Assembly (NCBI GenBank): GCA_015499995.1
Contig: JADNRV010000064.1
Span: forward strand, 1-64,000
Origin: Flammula alnicola
Taxonomy: Eukaryota; Basidiomycota; Agaricomycetes; Agaricales; Strophariaceae
Direction: 5' to 3'
DNA length: 64,000 bases
The position numbers and the translations under genes were made by a program. The notes beneath the pieces are model-generated. The model had not been told where the DNA came from. It was given only the letters and a program-made list of their open reading frames with translations, and did no database searches. Of this stretch, positions 23,429-33,672 are shown piece by piece (the first letter of the stretch is position 1; each line of letters starts with the position of its first letter).

Positions 23429-24299
23429 TTTGCGAATCTATTTAGCCCACGACAAAGAGGCTCTGCCCCTGATTTCAAAAAGAAAGAAAGTGAGAGGATT
23501 CAAGAAGCCTGCGGCATGCCCTGCAGAGGAAAAAGCAAATGAAAAAAGGACCAGCCAAGAAAGAGAATAAAGAGTCGATGATGGAAGAGAAAGCAAAGAG
23601 AAGAACGGCAACATGCTCTCCTTCTGCAGTGTTTGAAGGCCACAACAGAAAGGAAAATTACATATGATCGCGACCGGTTACTTTGGTAGCAACGGGGATA
23701 AACAATGTGGACATGCCTATGGAAAGTCCAGGAGGAGTCGCGCTGAGTCGCGACTCGGCGCATAGCGAGACCCTGCCAACGACGACGAGGCTTGGCCCAA
23801 GGAAACCGTAACCAAGATCTAGGTATTCCATCATTTGCTTGGTGTGGTATGTATGAAGGGGGTAAGAAACGGGGAAGACTTTGGAAGACTCAGAAGGAAG
23901 TCTTGAACGGTCTCAATTGAACGGTCTTGATATTTATCTGAGCTTCGGAGCATGTGCTTCATCATGGTTAACTTGGTGAAGGAAGTCTGAAAACTGAGAA
24001 TCAATCACCACAAAAAATCGATCAAATCACGTGATCAGTCTGTTGCGACGCCGATGTCGCGCGCCTGTTCCAAGCCTTTTCTGGCGCTTACGGTTGAACT
24101 TTTTGAAATTCGAGCGAATCATGTCGCGTTAACCTGGAAAATTATTGAAGAAGGCTAAAAGGTTACATACTTGCTAGAATCCAATGTCCAAAGTTGCCTT
24201 CGCAGTATTTCTGAGACAACTTTCATTCAGTGGTATGTCTGCCAGCCCATCCTGCTTCAAAGTAGATAGATTCCAGCCTTAAACGGCATAGTAACCACT
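23429..24299. promoter_or_regulatory. Intergenic region upstream of paralogue B
   Basis: 870 nt between the start of membrane paralogue B and the 3' end of the amine oxidase, both minus strand. It should contain the promoter of B. A near-repeat GAACGGTCT occurs twice at about 23,904-23,928. No further gene was seen. Confidence 0.4.
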
Positions 24300-26305
24300 C
24301 TAATTATTTTCATATGGAAGCGAATTTGTGATCTGGGGGAAGCGCTCCATATCCGAGCATAAGCCCCCTTTGATACAATTTGCAATCGTGGTGGCGATGT
24401 CGAGGCCTTCAAAGTATGCTCCATGCAAGAAACCTGGTCATTATGGGCGCACCATCAGTTTCAAAATACTTCCATCTCTACGAGCCCAGCAAAACTACGC
24501 ACCGAAATATTTTCTACTAGTCGCTTCGCCGGCAAAGAAAAGTCTTTCAACATTGGCTCGTAGGTTGTCGAGATGCTGACTGGCGAACGACGGTGGCCAA
24601 TTTGAATACGAGCCTCGGAAAAGAGGGTTGGTATGCCATCGGGGGAAAAGAACTCCAGGGGTTCTGGGACGGTAACATTGGGGAACATGGATCGCACGAC
24701 ACCCATTACTTCTTCCTGTACCTGACCATCGGACAGAGCCTCTATTCTCACAGAAAAATCGCCCTTTTCAATGTATTCAATGCTGGACCGCGTATCTAAG
24801 TAGGATTCAATTTGATTTACTCACCGTCACTGTTACGAAAACGATGCCAGATCCTGGGAAGAAGTTGGGATGGTCCAAGCTCTGCCACACGGGATACCTT
24901 CCTCGCTCAGAATCTGCAAAAATGGCCATCTAAATGTCCAAGTGATACGTTTAGGATATCCACAAGTTCAGGGAGAAATATGAAAGAACCTCGGTATCAA
25001 ACCAGAACTTCTGGGGGAATCGCAAAAAGATTTTCGTGTAGGTTGCCATCACCATGCTCTGGATCGCCTCCTGCTTGAAATCTATTTTGCGACGTATTAG
25101 GCTAAGTACGTACCTCGCCGTCACGGCGTGCATAGAAACTGGGAGCATACCGGGTAATTCTGGCTTGAACTGTACGTCATCATTCTGCAGCACTCCCAAG
25201 CTAAACGTGCACAATGCGTAATCGGCACTAAGTTTCTCTCCGCTGTCTAGGGTGACTGAGACGCCGTTCTTTGAATAAGATATCGTTTTGACTGTCGCGT
25301 TGAGTCTCTGTTGGGTTGCTTGGAGAAACTCGTCTGCTTCCAGTTGGATCAAGGTTTTGAATCCCCGTTGATCAATCGACATTTGGTTACTGTCCGAGAA
25401 CCCTCCTTGGTCCGTGTCGTAGGTAAAATTATTTCCCTAAACATTGTGTGAGGTCTTGTAATTTTAATCAAAGAAATATCCTTACCCAGGATGAGGCAAT
25501 CAGCGAAGATTCTTCAGGAGTCTGAGCATACTCCCAGTCGAACTGGCAGATACCGTCAGCATTCCAAAATCGCTCTGGACTTGATATGTCGTCCTATATA
25601 CCTGATAATACTCGGCGGCTCGAGCATGAGGATCTTGTGATTTTGCCTTTATGAGCGAGTAGCCAGTTCGCGCTGAGGTATCCACAAGGCTTCCATCGAC
25701 ACGGGCGCCTAAATCAATGGCAGCCATACAAAGCAAGTTAAAATCTTCCGAATTAGGAGAAAATACGTAAGACGCACCAGCTAGCACAGTAATGCTTGCA
25801 AAATCATCACCGGACTGATTGAAGACATCCAGCCAATCGACAAAGCCAGTATTATCATATGTCGCTACGCGAGTCGAGGGGTCAGACGCGCTGTTGCGCT
25901 GCACCACGAAGGGCCGGGAATCCACTCACTAACACTCCCAAACCAATCGTTAAACTGCGTCTTGACGTTATGCTTATTCGCCAGCACAAAAATCGGATTC
26001 GCGGGCCCGTCCCCAGTCTGGGTACCCTGTATCCAATTCGGGCCTTGCTCGATTGTCTTGTTCGCAAACGTCGCCGTCATCATCCTCCCGCCAAGCTCGC
26101 CGCGAGCTTCAACAATGACAAAGTCATCGATCCCGCTCTCGTGCAGAGTGCGTGCGGCTATCACACCAGCCACTCCGCCTCCGAGGATAAGCACCGTGGG
26201 GTGTTTGGATGCGCCGGCTGTGCCTTGCGCTGCGACAGAGCGTGCGGCCGAGCCAAACAGAAGAAGGGCAGATAAAATTCGAACCCCAAAGCAAAGTAGA
26301 CCCAT
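24300..26305 (-). CDS. Secreted FAD-dependent amine (polyamine) oxidase
   Basis: Predicted flavin oxidase that deaminates a primary or secondary amine, giving aldehyde and H2O2. I chose the start at 26305 because MGLLCFGVRILSALLLFGSA followed by ARSVAAQ is a clear signal peptide; an in-frame ATG at 26452 would bury it. The N-terminal Rossmann motif is LILGGGVAGVIAARTLHESG followed by the acidic strand end VIVEARGELGGRM, then EQGPNWIQG. The middle carries ADYALCTFSLGVLQNDDVQF. The C terminus has the FAD motif LFFAGEATS, joined over an intron to FLHGAYFEGLDIATTIANCI, ending LPYENN with TAG at 24302-24300. Seven or more exons with short introns. FMS1/polyamine oxidase-like is the best fit; L-amino-acid oxidase is possible. 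The gene looks intact. Confidence 0.85.
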
Positions 26306-26858
26306 CACGGCACGGGTATGCACGAAGTTGAGGGTGAAGGAGGGTGGGGGAAGATGGGCGCCAACTATTGGTGTTGCCCTAAATAAATGTAATGCGATCC
26401 GATCGAGACGCCAAACTCTTGCCACTTGCTTCAGATTTATGTGAACAAGCACCTTCTTATCTTGGGTCAGTCGTCATATTGAGTTTGCGATTAACTCTCT
26501 CAGGTCACGACCCACGAGTCTCAGGGGGAGTCGGCAGTTACTGAGCGACGAAGTTGGAGAGAACTACCCACCTGAGCACTCCATGTGTCCATATCGACAG
26601 CATGTCGAACCAGCTTCTACCCACGGTGCCAGAGGTTCACGGACTTCTTTCAGCTTTCCAGCTTACGCGTCGGGAGATAACAAGATAAGGACATTGCATC
26701 AACAATCATGATCGAGCCCCTTTCTAGGATAAGGACTAAGGCCGCCTCTCGGAAGTTAGTGATAGTGGATATGTATTGTGCCCTCCTGTTACCTCTTTTC
26801 AGATTTCTGCAAGAACGACACCAAGGCATAACTAGAACGAATTGGGCTAGAGGATATC
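26306..26858. promoter_or_regulatory. Upstream region of the amine oxidase
   Basis: About 550 nt between the amine oxidase start and the first GCACGC array. It includes the putative promoter. No gene is supported; the ORFs here are short and not protein-like. Confidence 0.4.
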
Positions 26859-26928
26859 CGCGTGCACGAGCGTGCGTGGCGTGCTTGGCGTGCTTAGCGT
26901 GGCACGCCAATGCACGCAACTGCACGCT
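26859..26928. repeat. GC-rich GCACGC/GCGTGC block
   Basis: A dense run of GCGTGC and GCACGC hexamers, including GCGTGCTTAGCGTGGCACGC, which can fold on itself. A very similar block (GCGTGTCTAGCGTGGCACAC) lies at about 44,460-44,490, left of the second copy of the dispersed repeat. Confidence 0.7.
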
Positions 26929-27090
26929 CTTACATAGGCCATGGTACTACTTGAAAAAAGAAATAGGCTGCTATAAAGTGTACATGTACCTATAAAAATG
27001 TGAGGATGTTCTATCCTGTACCTACTCTCTTGTTATTTCGCCGAGAGATCATATATGAGCATCAAAACGCCTGCCTTTTGAAACACATAA

Positions 27091-27335
27091 GCACGCAGAT
27101 GCACGCAGGTGCACGCGTGTGAATTTTAAAGATTTTAGCGTGCCACGCTCACGCACGCTTACACATCATGACGCACGCTCACGCACGCTCGCACGCCAAT
27201 TGGGCATGCGTTCACACGCTTATAGCACGCTCGCACGCCAATTGAGCACGCGTGCGCACGCTTGTAGCACGCTCATCAGCATGCTCGCGCACGTTTATAG
27301 CACGCTCGTGCATGCTCAGAGCATACTCATAGCAT
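27091..27335. repeat. GCACGC-rich tandem array, 42-bp higher-order unit
   Basis: After GCACGCAGATGCACGCAGGT at 27091, units beginning GCACGCTCGCACGCCAATTG start at 27183 and 27225 (42 bp apart). Shorter or divergent units starting GCACGCTC follow at 27267 and 27300. The ORF across it (27119-27397) is an artefact of the repeats. Confidence 0.8.
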
Positions 27336-27650
27336 GCACATGGAGAAACCCAGGTAGATGTGGGGGGAAATTGTACTCAGTATTCATGTTCTCATAATCG
27401 AGAGAGATTGTCTTTGTGCAAATGTATCTTCGACTAACTTGTGGCCCTGAATACATGCAACTTGGTGAGTAATATGCTCTCATATTCTCCTACTGTACCA
27501 TTTCATTCAATTCGTCCATCACAAAGTGATAGGTATGATTATGACCATTGACACTATCAAACAGCCAAAGATCCCAAAGAATGACTAATGCCCAGGCTGA
27601 AAAGAAGGAATAAAATGAAACCTACCAATACAGCGCCATAGATAATATAT

Positions 27651-27940
27651 ACTTATATTTTGTACTGTTCTCCTCCGAAATTACAAAAACTTGTTCATAT
27701 ATGTACAGCATAATTATATAGAACAGGACACAAATGTTAAAAAGCAACATAGATCAATGCATTGATCTGTGTGAAGAGATGCGCCGCACGCCAAACGGGT
27801 TGAGCGTGCTGAGCATGGCACGCACTGCACGCTAAAAGGGCTGAGCGTGCTGAGCGTGGCACGCATCGCACGCCAAAAGGGGTGAGCGTGATGAGCGTGG
27901 CACGCTCAGGCACGCTTGTGCACGCTCAAGGCACGCCGAT
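27651..27940. repeat. Dispersed repeat, copy 1 (AT-rich core plus 41-bp minisatellite)
   Basis: From TACTTATATT at 27651 to GGCACGCCGAT at 27940 this aligns with 44,511-44,746 in the same orientation. Both have an AT-rich core that shares AGCATAATTATATAGA and similar TCAATGCATTG-type text, then GC-rich 41-bp units (CACGCTAAAAGGGCTGAGCG..). Units start here at 27786, 27827 and 27868, three against two in the other copy. I see no ORF, terminal inverted repeat or target duplication. Confidence 0.8.
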
Positions 27941-28004
27941 TTTCTCTTGCCCGAACGAATTGCATTCGTGAGTCAGCCTGTCAATTTCGATGCCGCATTC
28001 ACAC

Positions 28005-29340
28005 CTACCGCCCATCTACCCTCCATATCTCACTACTCTGATCGAGCCGTTCGGCGACGTCTTTGGCGACACCGACAACGACATCGGCTTTATTGGTTCG
28101 GAGACTACTGAGGATGGGAAATGATCCGGCCAAAGGACCTGATGGAATGTACATATTAAATAAATTCAATTAGAGAGATAACACGAGGTTGCAGCTTGTG
28201 ACGCACCTATCGCTTCCGCGAAGGGTGTCCACGCGGGCCAGCGTACGTCACCTGTAAGCCTGTTCCATGACCATGAGCATGTAATACGCGAAGTATATTC
28301 ATCTGCGACTTACTTTCTAAAACTGAAACGAAGGGTGTCATTTTGACCACGTATATTAATCATTTTTTCAAAGAACGTACTTGAGATCACCCTTTACCTT
28401 CAGTCAATATTACCAAAGTCCGAAAGTCGTGCCAACGGCTCACTTTAAATACAACAAGTCCACTCTCCTTCAACATCCCAAAGGTCTGTGGCGCGTCCGT
28501 CTCCGTATCCCAATACGGTCTAGGGTTCGTCCAAAATTCGGCGCTCTTGCTCGCAGAGTCACCGCCAAGAGGAGTATCCACAAGAACGGACAAGCAAAAT
28601 ATGTCGAGGTATGATCTCCACCGAGAGACCATCTGAGAGAGATTTTCTAGCTGGACCCTCGATTCTGGGCCATCCGTAGCTTCGGTGGGGGAGAAAGACG
28701 ATTCGGCGAGCACAGAAAATGTGTCCTTAAAACCAGGAGGCGTCACATCCGACACAAACCAAGGAATGAGCTTGGACTGAAGACATTTGAGTATTAGTTT
28801 TATGCAGCTGATATAAGCCTTGTCCATGACGACGACTTACTGAAACACAACTCTTGAGACGTAAGGAGTATACGTGACCAGAAAGTCGGCGAAAACCAGG
28901 TCTGTAAAGAGCTGCAAGGTCCTTAGCAGTGACATGCGCCGATATAGTTACGCGCTTGCTTCGCCATCGTCTGGAATACACCTACATCAAGGTCAGCACA
29001 ACGGAACAAGAATACTCTCTGCGAAGAGCAAGACTCACTCCGACGGCCTACCCCTGGCCATCTCATACTTCAATTTGCTCACTTTCTCGATGATCCCGGT
29101 GCCTTCTGTGACTTTCTTCTACAAAGCAGCTCTCTTCTCGCCATCCCGATCGGCGATTCCGTTCAGTTGTATTGACAATGTTTGGCACGCATGATGTAGA
29201 TACTCAACGACGCCAGTGATGATGGTCGGCCAGCGTTTGACGACGGTTTCGTATCGGGCATGAAATGCGTTGTTTAGAGTGAAGATCGCGGATGAAATCA
29301 AGATGAAATAACTCACGAGAATCTAAAGCGAATGAAAGGC
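28005..29340 (-). pseudogene. ARMT1-like (DUF89 damage-control phosphatase family) pseudogene
   Basis: Family members are metal-dependent phosphatases/carboxyl methyltransferase-like proteins. The C-terminal half reads well across good introns: LFTDLVFADFLVTYTPYVSR, KLIPWFVSDVTPPGF, DTPLGG..FWTNPRPYWDTETD, ESGLVVFK, GDLNFRKLTGDVRWPAWTPF and LRTNKADVVVGVAKDVAERL, then WRVDG with stop at 28007-28005. The 5' half is broken. VVKRWPTIITGVVEYLHHAC leads into a TAG at 29121-29119. After KVSKLKYEMARGRP and IPDDGEASA comes TAA at 28950-28948, and the frame then jumps almost directly to LFTDL. The roughly 100-150 residues that family members carry between these points are missing. A first-exon piece PYDPTDKSG followed by GTAAGC is visible at 29,792-29,760, beyond two inserted elements. 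Confidence 0.85.
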
Positions 29341-29346
29341 AGAATA

Positions 29347-29569
29347 CTGTAGCAATTAAATCAATTCGTCAACCAGTGACCCACCTGACGAAATTTTGAA
29401 TTCGTCAAATTACTATATTTAGGTATTTTTGATGGATTTGTAAGCTTTTTGATCTCCGGAACGACCGTTCCGGGCGGATTTTTCGAAATTTTGCTGTGAC
29501 CTCTGTGACCTTTCGTCAAATTGGGTAGGGCTGTGACCCGTGACCGCCGAATTGATTTAATTGCTACAG
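29347..29569. mobile_element. 223-bp MITE with TA target duplication (Tc1/mariner type)
   Basis: The ends are perfect 22-bp inverted repeats starting CTGTAGCAATTAAATC (29347) and ending GATTTAATTGCTACAG (29569), flanked on both sides by TA (29345-29346 and 29570-29571). There is no coding capacity. The TA duplication and small size point to a non-autonomous Tc1/mariner-superfamily element. It lies in what appears to be the first intron of the ARMT1-like pseudogene. Confidence 0.88.
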
Positions 29570-29579
29570 TAAGTGAGAA

Positions 29580-29730
29580 CGAGCGCGTGACCCGTGCTTC
29601 GCACGGGCGTGCCGTTTAGATGTCGAATGGCACTGTTACGGCAGAGAGGCGTGACATGTTTGTCTGTGAGCAATTGTGACAGGTCTTTGTCTGTCACGTG
29701 GGAAAGTCCCTCTTCGATTTATAGTATAGA
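29580..29730 (-). mobile_element. 151-bp non-autonomous Helitron-like element
   Basis: Read on the minus strand it starts TCTATACTATAAATC (29730), matching the usual Helitron 5' end. Near its 3' end is a perfect 7-bp-arm hairpin CCCGTGC-GAA-GCACGGG (29607-29591), and it ends CTCG at 29580, close to the canonical CTRR. The flanks are A (5') and T (3'), the expected AT target, with no duplication. No ORF. Confidence 0.75.
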
Positions 29731-29794
29731 TAGATGGGAGATTGCACTGATTGTTGAATTGCTTACCCGGACTTGTCAGTTGGATCGTAGGGTA

Positions 29795-32700
29795 CAGTGC
29801 CCATCACCACCTCGCATCACCTCATTTGGCAGTAAACAAACAAAATCAAAACTTTTGTAACTACATTTAGCCGACCACCCTAATTTATCTAAAAACAGTG
29901 GGAATGTGCTCAGAATTGTGAGGGCTACCGCTGGTGTGAACCTCAGCCCAATCGGACAACTTTTGAAAAAATTGTTGCCATATTTTCCGTAAAAGTGAAA
30001 CAAAACCTAACATTAGGGTTACAATATCCCAATTAGGAAATTTCCACAGCCACGTGACAGTCTGCGCGCTCTACCCCGTCGCGCCTCGCGAAATAATGTT
30101 GAGATCCATCATGATATTGGCGGGAATCCTTCGGTGGGAGGTGTACTTCTTCACAGCATATGCTGCCTGCTTGATGTTCAAGCCTCGTCTATAGTTCATA
30201 GTTATAAATTAGCACAAATAACTTCAAGATAAGTAAAGACTGACTTGTATGCATCCATGTATCTCCAGCAGTGGCGGAAATACCGGCGAATATTATCAGC
30301 GGAGACATTGTCCAGGCATTCAGGGACAAGAGCCTGAGCCTTTGCAAAGGTTCCATCTGCATACTCTCGGAATCCTGCATAAAATGAGGAGAATAAACGA
30401 AATGAAAATGAAAACATATAGGATTAACACTCACGTTGCTTCGTTTGGCCCCAAACCATCTCTATGGGATTCAACTCACAATGGAACTTGGGCAGGAAGA
30501 TGCATTTGTGACCAGCCTTCTCGATGACGAGCTGCAAAAGCGGCTTCTCTGCTCTAAAATCTGCCTGCAGAGATAATACACGCTGCATGCAACAGTCTGT
30601 GGGGCGTGTCAGATCGTTGGACTCTTGAGCTGAAATTCCGCGACTGTTGAGTGTTGCGTCACCAGAGCCTTCGATTTCGTCTTCCTTTGATCTTGCTAAC
30701 TTTAAAGCAGCTTCGCGTGCAGCTTCGCTCTTCTTGCATTCTGTGCAGGTGGCCACAAGCTTCGATCCATGCTTTTCCCGCAGTGATGCAAGCAAGCCTC
30801 GTTCATGAAGTACCTGTTCCATGCCCTTTTGTTTACCGGCTAATGATTTACCATTTTTGTCAGTTTTGGTACAATCTGCGGGAAATACCATTGATTGGGG
30901 CTGGCCAGTTGAAGGAATAATTGTGTCGCGCATAAATGGTTGCTTTCCGCCAGGAGCACGATTCATTTTGTGGGCAAGAAGCGCATCAGCTGGATAAGCT
31001 TCGTGAGCAGATGAACAGTCAAATACAAAGACGGCGATTCCATCTGGATATTTGGTCTCAAAGATTTTGATTGCGCTCTTCGTCTACATGGTAATTTGTT
31101 AGGATATTTGACGATCAAACAATATTTAAAGCTTACCTGCTGGATAAGCTGCGGCATATCCCACCATGCATCGTAGTTAGCGCCGGGATAGATAATGCGC
31201 CGGGCTTCAAAGCTTGAAAGACGATAAGACCCGAATGGTGCAGGAGGCGGAGGGGGAATCCATTCATTTTCTTGCTCAGTAAAGGTTCGTCCTTCATTTC
31301 CAATCAGCTTCTTTGTCTTCTTTGCCTTTGATGGCCTAGTAGACGTCGACGCTTTAGGGACATTGGGAGATGTTGGAGTTGAAATATTTGTGCCAGATGC
31401 TGATGGAATGGTTGGGGGTAATGGGCACCGTGGAAGGGTCATCTGGAAGGCGATTTCTTCAGCGTTTAGTCGCAGCCAGCCACAATGCTCAAGAATGAAG
31501 TCGGAGACATGAACAATACGCCCACGGCTTTTGTTGCGGAGGGGCTGTTCGCCTTCGCGCATCCAGACATAGTTATCCAAGTCATTTGCATGGACACATG
31601 TTTCGTCATGGAAGATGGTATAGTGAATCTTCTGTCCAGGTTCAAGAGTGGGTGGAATCTCGACAAGATCTTTGCCCTCATAAGTATATGCAAATCTAGG
31701 ATAATTCAATCAGTTTTGAATGTAAAACAAGTAGTAATCACTCACGGAAGGACTTGAGTGTAGACATAATTCAAGAACTCCTCGCGTGAAGCAATCACGT
31801 CAGATCGCTCATGCCCATCAACGTAAACTCCTTTCTGGACCCGAGACATTGTGAAGCCGAGCGCTTTGAGCCATCGCACGGCAGTTGGCTCAGCAATGCT
31901 GTCCTGGATACTGAGCTCAGGGAGCAGAAACTCATTGACATAACGTCGTAGTTTCGCTGGGCGCATCTAATGACAATCAAATATTTTAGAGAATAAAACA
32001 GAGCTTTAATGCGAGATTACACTCACCCGCCCTTCGAAACCGCCCTCTTCAATGGGTAGAACTCCTTTCACCCATCGCTGGAGTGCTGACTGCACTCCAG
32101 GTACCTGAAGTAATGTTGCATGGGATGCACCTTTGCCCATTCGATTTTCGGGAAGCATCCCTGTCTTCAAAATATGGACGGCGGCTGACCGGATTGTTCG
32201 CGCAAAATATGGGCCCTTTCCAGCACGACTTGCCACGGAATTACTTGCATCTGTTGCTGGACGAAGAGCTGTTATGCGCAGCTTAATCCGGTGTCGAACA
32301 TTTGGGGAGGCCTTAGGTAGACTCTGTACGAGATCGGCTCTCTCCAGCGCTAATTTGAGACGAAGGTCATTGTACTGGGTAAGAGATGCGAGGAAGAGGA
32401 TATTGTTGGCAGCCGCTTTGTTCGTACGAATGGTTTTATCCTTCCGGAGGGATTTATCGAGGTCGTCGATGCACTTTTTGAGGCGCCGATGAAGATCTTT
32501 TGGTATTTCGTGGGGATCTTGTCCGTCGTCCAAGGGAAGTGTGTCTGGATCATCACAGTCGCCATTCAAATCCGAGTCTTCTGAAATGTCTGCGTCATCC
32601 TCGGCCTCTGCAAGGCTTGCCGCGTCTTCTTTGACTGGCGGCAACTCGGATTCTGAATGCAAAGCACTCGCTACATCCAAGTCGGTGGCCTGGGAGCTCT

Positions 32701-33670
32701 CAGCCTCACAATTGTCAGAGTGCAGCAGCGACGCCGACGCAGACAATGCCTCTGGTATTGTGACATTCTCAGGATGGACAATCTGTGGGATACGCACAAA
32801 GTTAGTTCACGGAATCTGAGCTTATCAGTCACTGCTAACCTCAATCTCCGAATCTCCCTCGGATTCTTCTTCATTCAATTCAGAAATGCGTCGCTTTTTG
32901 AAGAGGGACGGAACGGTCTGTATAACAATTTAAATCATTAAAACCATGGTACATACACAGTCAGATTTGAATGAATGTACCGTTGTAAAGAAATTACTAA
33001 TACTGCTCTGCATATTAACTGCCCGAGCTTTCTTAGTTTTGCCTTTATTATTTCTCCAGGCTGTTGTACGTGATTCCACAGTATCTCTCTCGGGCAGAAT
33101 GTCTGCGTTCTCGCGCCTCCATTTCCGCTTTTCAGCCTTCGCTCAAAATGTCAGAAAACATGCCTGAAATAGACGTAAACATGACTTGCCAAAGTTGGAT
33201 CAGCAGTGCCGGTTACGGCTACCCCCACATTCGAGGACGAAGCAACATTCCCATTGTTCTGGCCCAAGAATTCCGTTGGCGGCTGATACGTGGGATCTGT
33301 CAAGATTGACGGATCATGCGTGGGGCTGGGTGATGGGATTTTCTCGCCTCGTTTGGCAGCTTCCCGTTGTTTTGCCGCGCGAGACTTGTTGCCAGCTGCT
33401 TTTGGCATTGTTTTCAGTGAAAGGTTGTAGCTAGAGTACCGGAAATTGCTCAGAATGAGGATTGGAAAATTGTCTACAGTGAATTCATGTGATATTGTAG
33501 ATAAAATCCGTTCCGCCGACGCCGAAAAAGTGAAACACCGTGGGAAAAACTCTGAGAACGCGTAAATCGCGTTCTTTTCCCATGTTTCCTTCCTAATAAA
33601 ATCGGAAAAATCGCACAAAAATTTCTAAGGTACTAAAAAGGAAGTGTTGGAGAGGTGGTGATGGGCACTG
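29795..33670 (-). mobile_element. Complete Tc1/mariner-superfamily transposon, 3,876 bp
   Basis: The terminal inverted repeats are perfect over 19 bp: CAGTGCCCATCACCACCTC at 29795-29813 and its reverse complement at 33652-33670. Both ends are flanked by TA (29793-29794 and 33671-33672). It carries one minus-strand intron-containing transposase gene (30071-33408) that reads open throughout. It sits at the 5' end of the ARMT1-like pseudogene: the sequence left of it still encodes PYDPTDKSG. Confidence 0.92.
30071..33408 (-). CDS. DDE transposase (IS630/Tc1/mariner superfamily)
   Basis: Cuts and pastes the surrounding element. Start MPKAAGNKSRAAKQREAAKR at 33408. Introns near 33,180-33,135, 32,994-32,910 and 32,847-32,790 give an acidic N-terminal region. 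Then come an HTH-like part (FARTIRSAAVHILKTGMLPE), a second DNA-binding segment (LRRYVNEFLLPELSIQDSIA..VRWLKALGFTMSRVQKG) and the catalytic core. The three acidic positions are likely in YTIFHDETCVHAND, VFVFDCSSAHEAYPADALLA and FHCELNPIEMVWGQTKQR, the last containing the hallmark LNPIE..WG. It ends LNIISRGATG, TAG at 30073-30071. Nine or so exons join in frame and I found no stop or frameshift. By my reading it is close to 1,000 residues, larger than a classical mariner transposase. Confidence 0.9.
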
Positions 33671-33672
33671 TA

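Noticed and set aside
26306..26452. Upstream ATG (26452) as start of the amine oxidase
   Set aside because: It would place the clear signal peptide about 50 residues inside the protein; the ATG at 26305 is preferred.
27091..27940. CRISPR-like array from the regularly spaced GCACGC units
   Set aside because: The units are contiguous and degenerate, without unique spacers, and the DNA is eukaryotic with spliceosomal introns. It is a minisatellite.
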